A DNA stretch of 64,000 bases, taken from positions 2,480,001-2,544,000 of the forward strand of contig NZ_CP037953.1 of assembly GCF_009756665.1 (NCBI RefSeq). The letters are read 5' to 3'. This document shows, piece by piece, positions 62,216-64,000 of this stretch. Under the pieces are notes generated by a model, which saw only the letters and a program-made list of their open reading frames with translations, made no database searches and was not told the DNA's origin. Source of the DNA: Permianibacter aggregans. GTDB taxonomy: Bacteria > Pseudomonadota > Gammaproteobacteria > Enterobacterales > Permianibacteraceae. The first letter of the stretch is position 1; the number at the start of each line of letters is the position of its first letter. The position numbers and the translations under genes were made by a program.

Positions 62216-63022
62216 TCAGTGACCCACGCCGTAACGCGCTGCTGGTTTGCTGGCGGACAAGTTCGGGCGCAGTGCTGTGCGGGCCTGTTCGAATGCCTGC
62301 CAGTCCGCAACATTTGGCAGTGATGGAATGGTCACCGTTTCGCCTTGCTGCAAACCGGCGAGCGCGGCATCGACCATGTCTTCAGCGGTCATCACAATGC
62401 TGCTTGGCGGTAAGTGTTCCGGTTTGGTGCCAGGCGCTTGCCACAATTCAGTATCAGTCGCACCGGGTAACACCGCTTGCACGTGCACACCTTTGCCGGC
62501 CAGTTCGTTTTGCAACGATTGCGAAAAGGCCAGCACAAACGCTTTGCTGCCGGCGTAAACACCGTTCAACAATTCCGGCGCCAGCGCCACAATCGAAGCA
62601 ATATTGATAATCGTGCCGTGGCGGCGTGCAACAAATGCCGGTGCGGCGGCCAGCGCCAAACGCGTCGCGGCGTTCACATTCAGCATCATCATTTGTTCCA
62701 TGTAAGCGACGTCGGATTGCAGCAGTGGCGTCGTGGCGGCGACACCGGCGTTATTGACCAGCATCGTGATGCTGGCGTCGGTTTTCAGCACCTGTTCCAC
62801 CTTGGCGAGATCGGCAGCTTGGGTTAAGTCGGCGGTCACGGTTTCCACCGAGCGGCCCCAACGCGTGGTCAGGGCTTGCGCCAGCGTGCGCAGCCGGTCG
62901 CCGCGGCGGGCAACCAGAATCAGGTCGTAACCCTCACGGGCCAGGCGGTCGGCGTAAACGGCACCGATGCCGGAAGAGGCGCCGGTGATCAGGGCGGTAC
63001 CTAAATGCTGTTGAGTGTTCAT
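62216..63022 (-). CDS. Short-chain dehydrogenase/reductase (SDR)
   Basis: A 268-residue classical SDR. The NAD(P) motif is TGASSGIGAVYADRLA, the NNAG motif is VNNAGVAATTPLL, Ser is in INIASIVAL, and the catalytic pair is YAGSK. Cofactor preference is hinted at by RRGDRL after the second strand (NADP type). ATG 63022 is in the ordinary position for the family; an upstream ATG adds an acidic leader. It is the first gene of the AhpD-like/DUF2798/SDR cluster, divergent from the GlxA-type regulator, whose start is 130 bases away. Confidence 0.93.
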   Translation of the reverse strand: MNTQQHLGTALITGASSGIGAVYADRLAREGYDLILVARRGDRLRTLAQALTTRWGRSVETVTADLTQAADLAKVEQVLKTDASITMLVNNAGVAATTPLLQSDVAYMEQMMMLNVNAATRLALAAAPAFVARRHGTIINIASIVALAPELLNGVYAGSKAFVLAFSQSLQNELAGKGVHVQAVLPGATDTELWQAPGTKPEHLPPSSIVMTAEDMVDAALAGLQQGETVTIPSLPNVADWQAFEQARTALRPNLSASKPAARYGVGH

Positions 63023-63151
63023 GGCGAGGTCTCCATCGGGGTCGGCCAAAGTGCCGATAGGGGAGAGATTACGCCGCTTGCTTACGTCTCAAATGTCGTA
63101 TATACCTCGATTTCGGACATTCAAAACATGCGGGGCATTCGGGAGGCCACC

Positions 63152-64000
63152 ATGCTCACCATCGGTTTTGTGCTAACGCCCAGCTTCTCAACGATGAGCC
63201 TCGCCGCCTTGTCGGTATTCGAAATGGCCAACCTGAAAGCCGGCGAAGAGCTTTACCGTGTGCAGGTGCTCTCCGAGCAAGGCGGCGAACTAAAGGGGGC
63301 CGTGGGCACGGTCGTGGTCACCCGAGCGATAGGCAACACCGCCTTCGATACCGTTATCGTCACCAACGCGGCGCAACCGCTGCCATCCACACCAGCCATG
63401 CAAAGCTACCTGCAAAATGCCGCACGCGACTGCCGACGCATCGCGGCCATCTGCACCGGTGCCTTTACCCTGGCCGAAGCCGGTTTGCTTGATGGCCGGC
63501 GCGTCACCACCCACTGGTTCTATGCACGCGAACTGGCCAGCCGCTTTCCGAACCTGCAAGTCGAGGATGATCGAATTTTTATTATTGATGGTTCGGTCTG
63601 GACCTCGGCCGGCATGAGCGCCGGTATCGATTTGGCCCTGGCCATGCTGGAAAAAGATTTCGGTGCCGAGCTGGCGCGCCGCGTTGCGCAAGGTTTGGTT
63701 ATCTACCATCGCCGCGCCGGCGGCCAATCGCAGCACTCCGAGCTGCTGGAAATGGATGCCAAGTCCGATCGCATTCAAAAAGCGCTCGCCTATGCGCGCG
63801 GCAATTTGCGCGCTCCACTTTCGGTAGAAGAACTCGCCGACGCCGCCAGCCTAAGCCCGCGCCAATTCAGCCGCGCCTTTCGCGCCGAAACCGGGCAATC
63901 ACCGGCCAAAGCTGTTGAGCGTTTGCGTGTGGAAGCAGCACGGCTGATGATTGAACAAAGCCGTCATTCGATTGAAGTGGTGGCCAACGAAACGGGGTTT
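63152..64000 (+). CDS. GlxA-type transcriptional regulator (DJ-1/PfpI + AraC), cut by window end
   Basis: 283 codons are visible of a regulator with a DJ-1/PfpI-like N-terminal domain (MLTIGFVLTPSFSTMSLAALSVFEMAN; AAICTGAFTLAEAGLLDGRRVTTHW, with the nucleophile-position Cys in ICTG) and a C-terminal AraC helix-turn-helix (LSVEELADAASLSPRQFSRAFRAETGQSP). The frame continues past 64000, and about 30-45 residues are missing by comparison with family length. GGGAGG lies before ATG 63152. It is divergent from the SDR gene and is the likely regulator of that cluster. Confidence 0.95.
   Translation, partial: MLTIGFVLTPSFSTMSLAALSVFEMANLKAGEELYRVQVLSEQGGELKGAVGTVVVTRAIGNTAFDTVIVTNAAQPLPSTPAMQSYLQNAARDCRRIAAICTGAFTLAEAGLLDGRRVTTHWFYARELASRFPNLQVEDDRIFIIDGSVWTSAGMSAGIDLALAMLEKDFGAELARRVAQGLVIYHRRAGGQSQHSELLEMDAKSDRIQKALAYARGNLRAPLSVEELADAASLSPRQFSRAFRAETGQSPAKAVERLRVEAARLMIEQSRHSIEVVANETGF

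Overview
ORGANISM. The right-hand 35 kb is a compact gammaproteobacterial chromosome: ubiK, biosynthetic speA, pepQ next to fadBA, pdxH, rpiA, an EF-G-like GTPase, an AmmeMemoRadiSam trio and a PEP-CTERM/exosortase-type acyltransferase. Gene content fits an environmental gammaproteobacterium; I cannot name the genus. The left 28.65 kb is visibly more AT-rich and patchier in codon use, as expected of acquired DNA. REGION 1 (1-28650): most of a large Tn7-like transposon. The window opens inside tnsB, followed by tnsC and tniQ. The other end lies at about 28650, inside comM. It carries two ~28-bp repeats that look like TnsB binding sites and abuts ACCGC, the duplication I recall for comM-targeted AbaR/Tn6022-type elements. 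A probable TnsE homologue begins inside that end. The left end and the second half of comM lie outside the window. CARGO, left to right: two HNH nucleases (one secreted, YHYH type); a cysteine-rich secreted protein broken by an in-frame TAG; small unknown genes; three antitoxin-like genes without toxins (ParS/MbcA-like, AbiEi-like and HipB-like, the last with three operators exactly 27 bp apart); a fragment of an SRAP gene; a complete IS21-family element; a short run of integron gene cassettes with attC sites but no integrase; three unknown genes; a full Wadjet operon (jetABCD) with a very long JetC; a small operon with an Rmf/CrpP-like protein; a membrane protein; and the TnsE-like gene. REGION 2 (28651-64000): chromosomal core. 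It holds the interrupted comM, ubiK, a DUF4124 protein, speA, an acyltransferase-like membrane protein and methyltransferase pair, the AmmeMemoRadiSam genes, pepQ, fadBA, an outer-membrane barrel plus phosphate-binding-type protein, ppk2-pdxH, small membrane proteins, a CDGSH protein, an EF-G-like factor, rpiA and a GNAT enzyme. After these come a LolA-like/SPOR-like barrel/RND-exporter operon, an acyltransferase-ThiF pair, an AraC regulator, and an SDR/DUF2798/AhpD-like operon divergent from a GlxA-type regulator that runs off the end. HOW IT FITS TOGETHER: the transposon has used the conserved competence gene comM as a landing site and carries defence cargo (the anti-plasmid Wadjet system, nucleases, antitoxin remnants). 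An IS21 insertion and captured integron cassettes show that the cargo is itself being rearranged. No CRISPR array, tRNA or rRNA gene was recognised.
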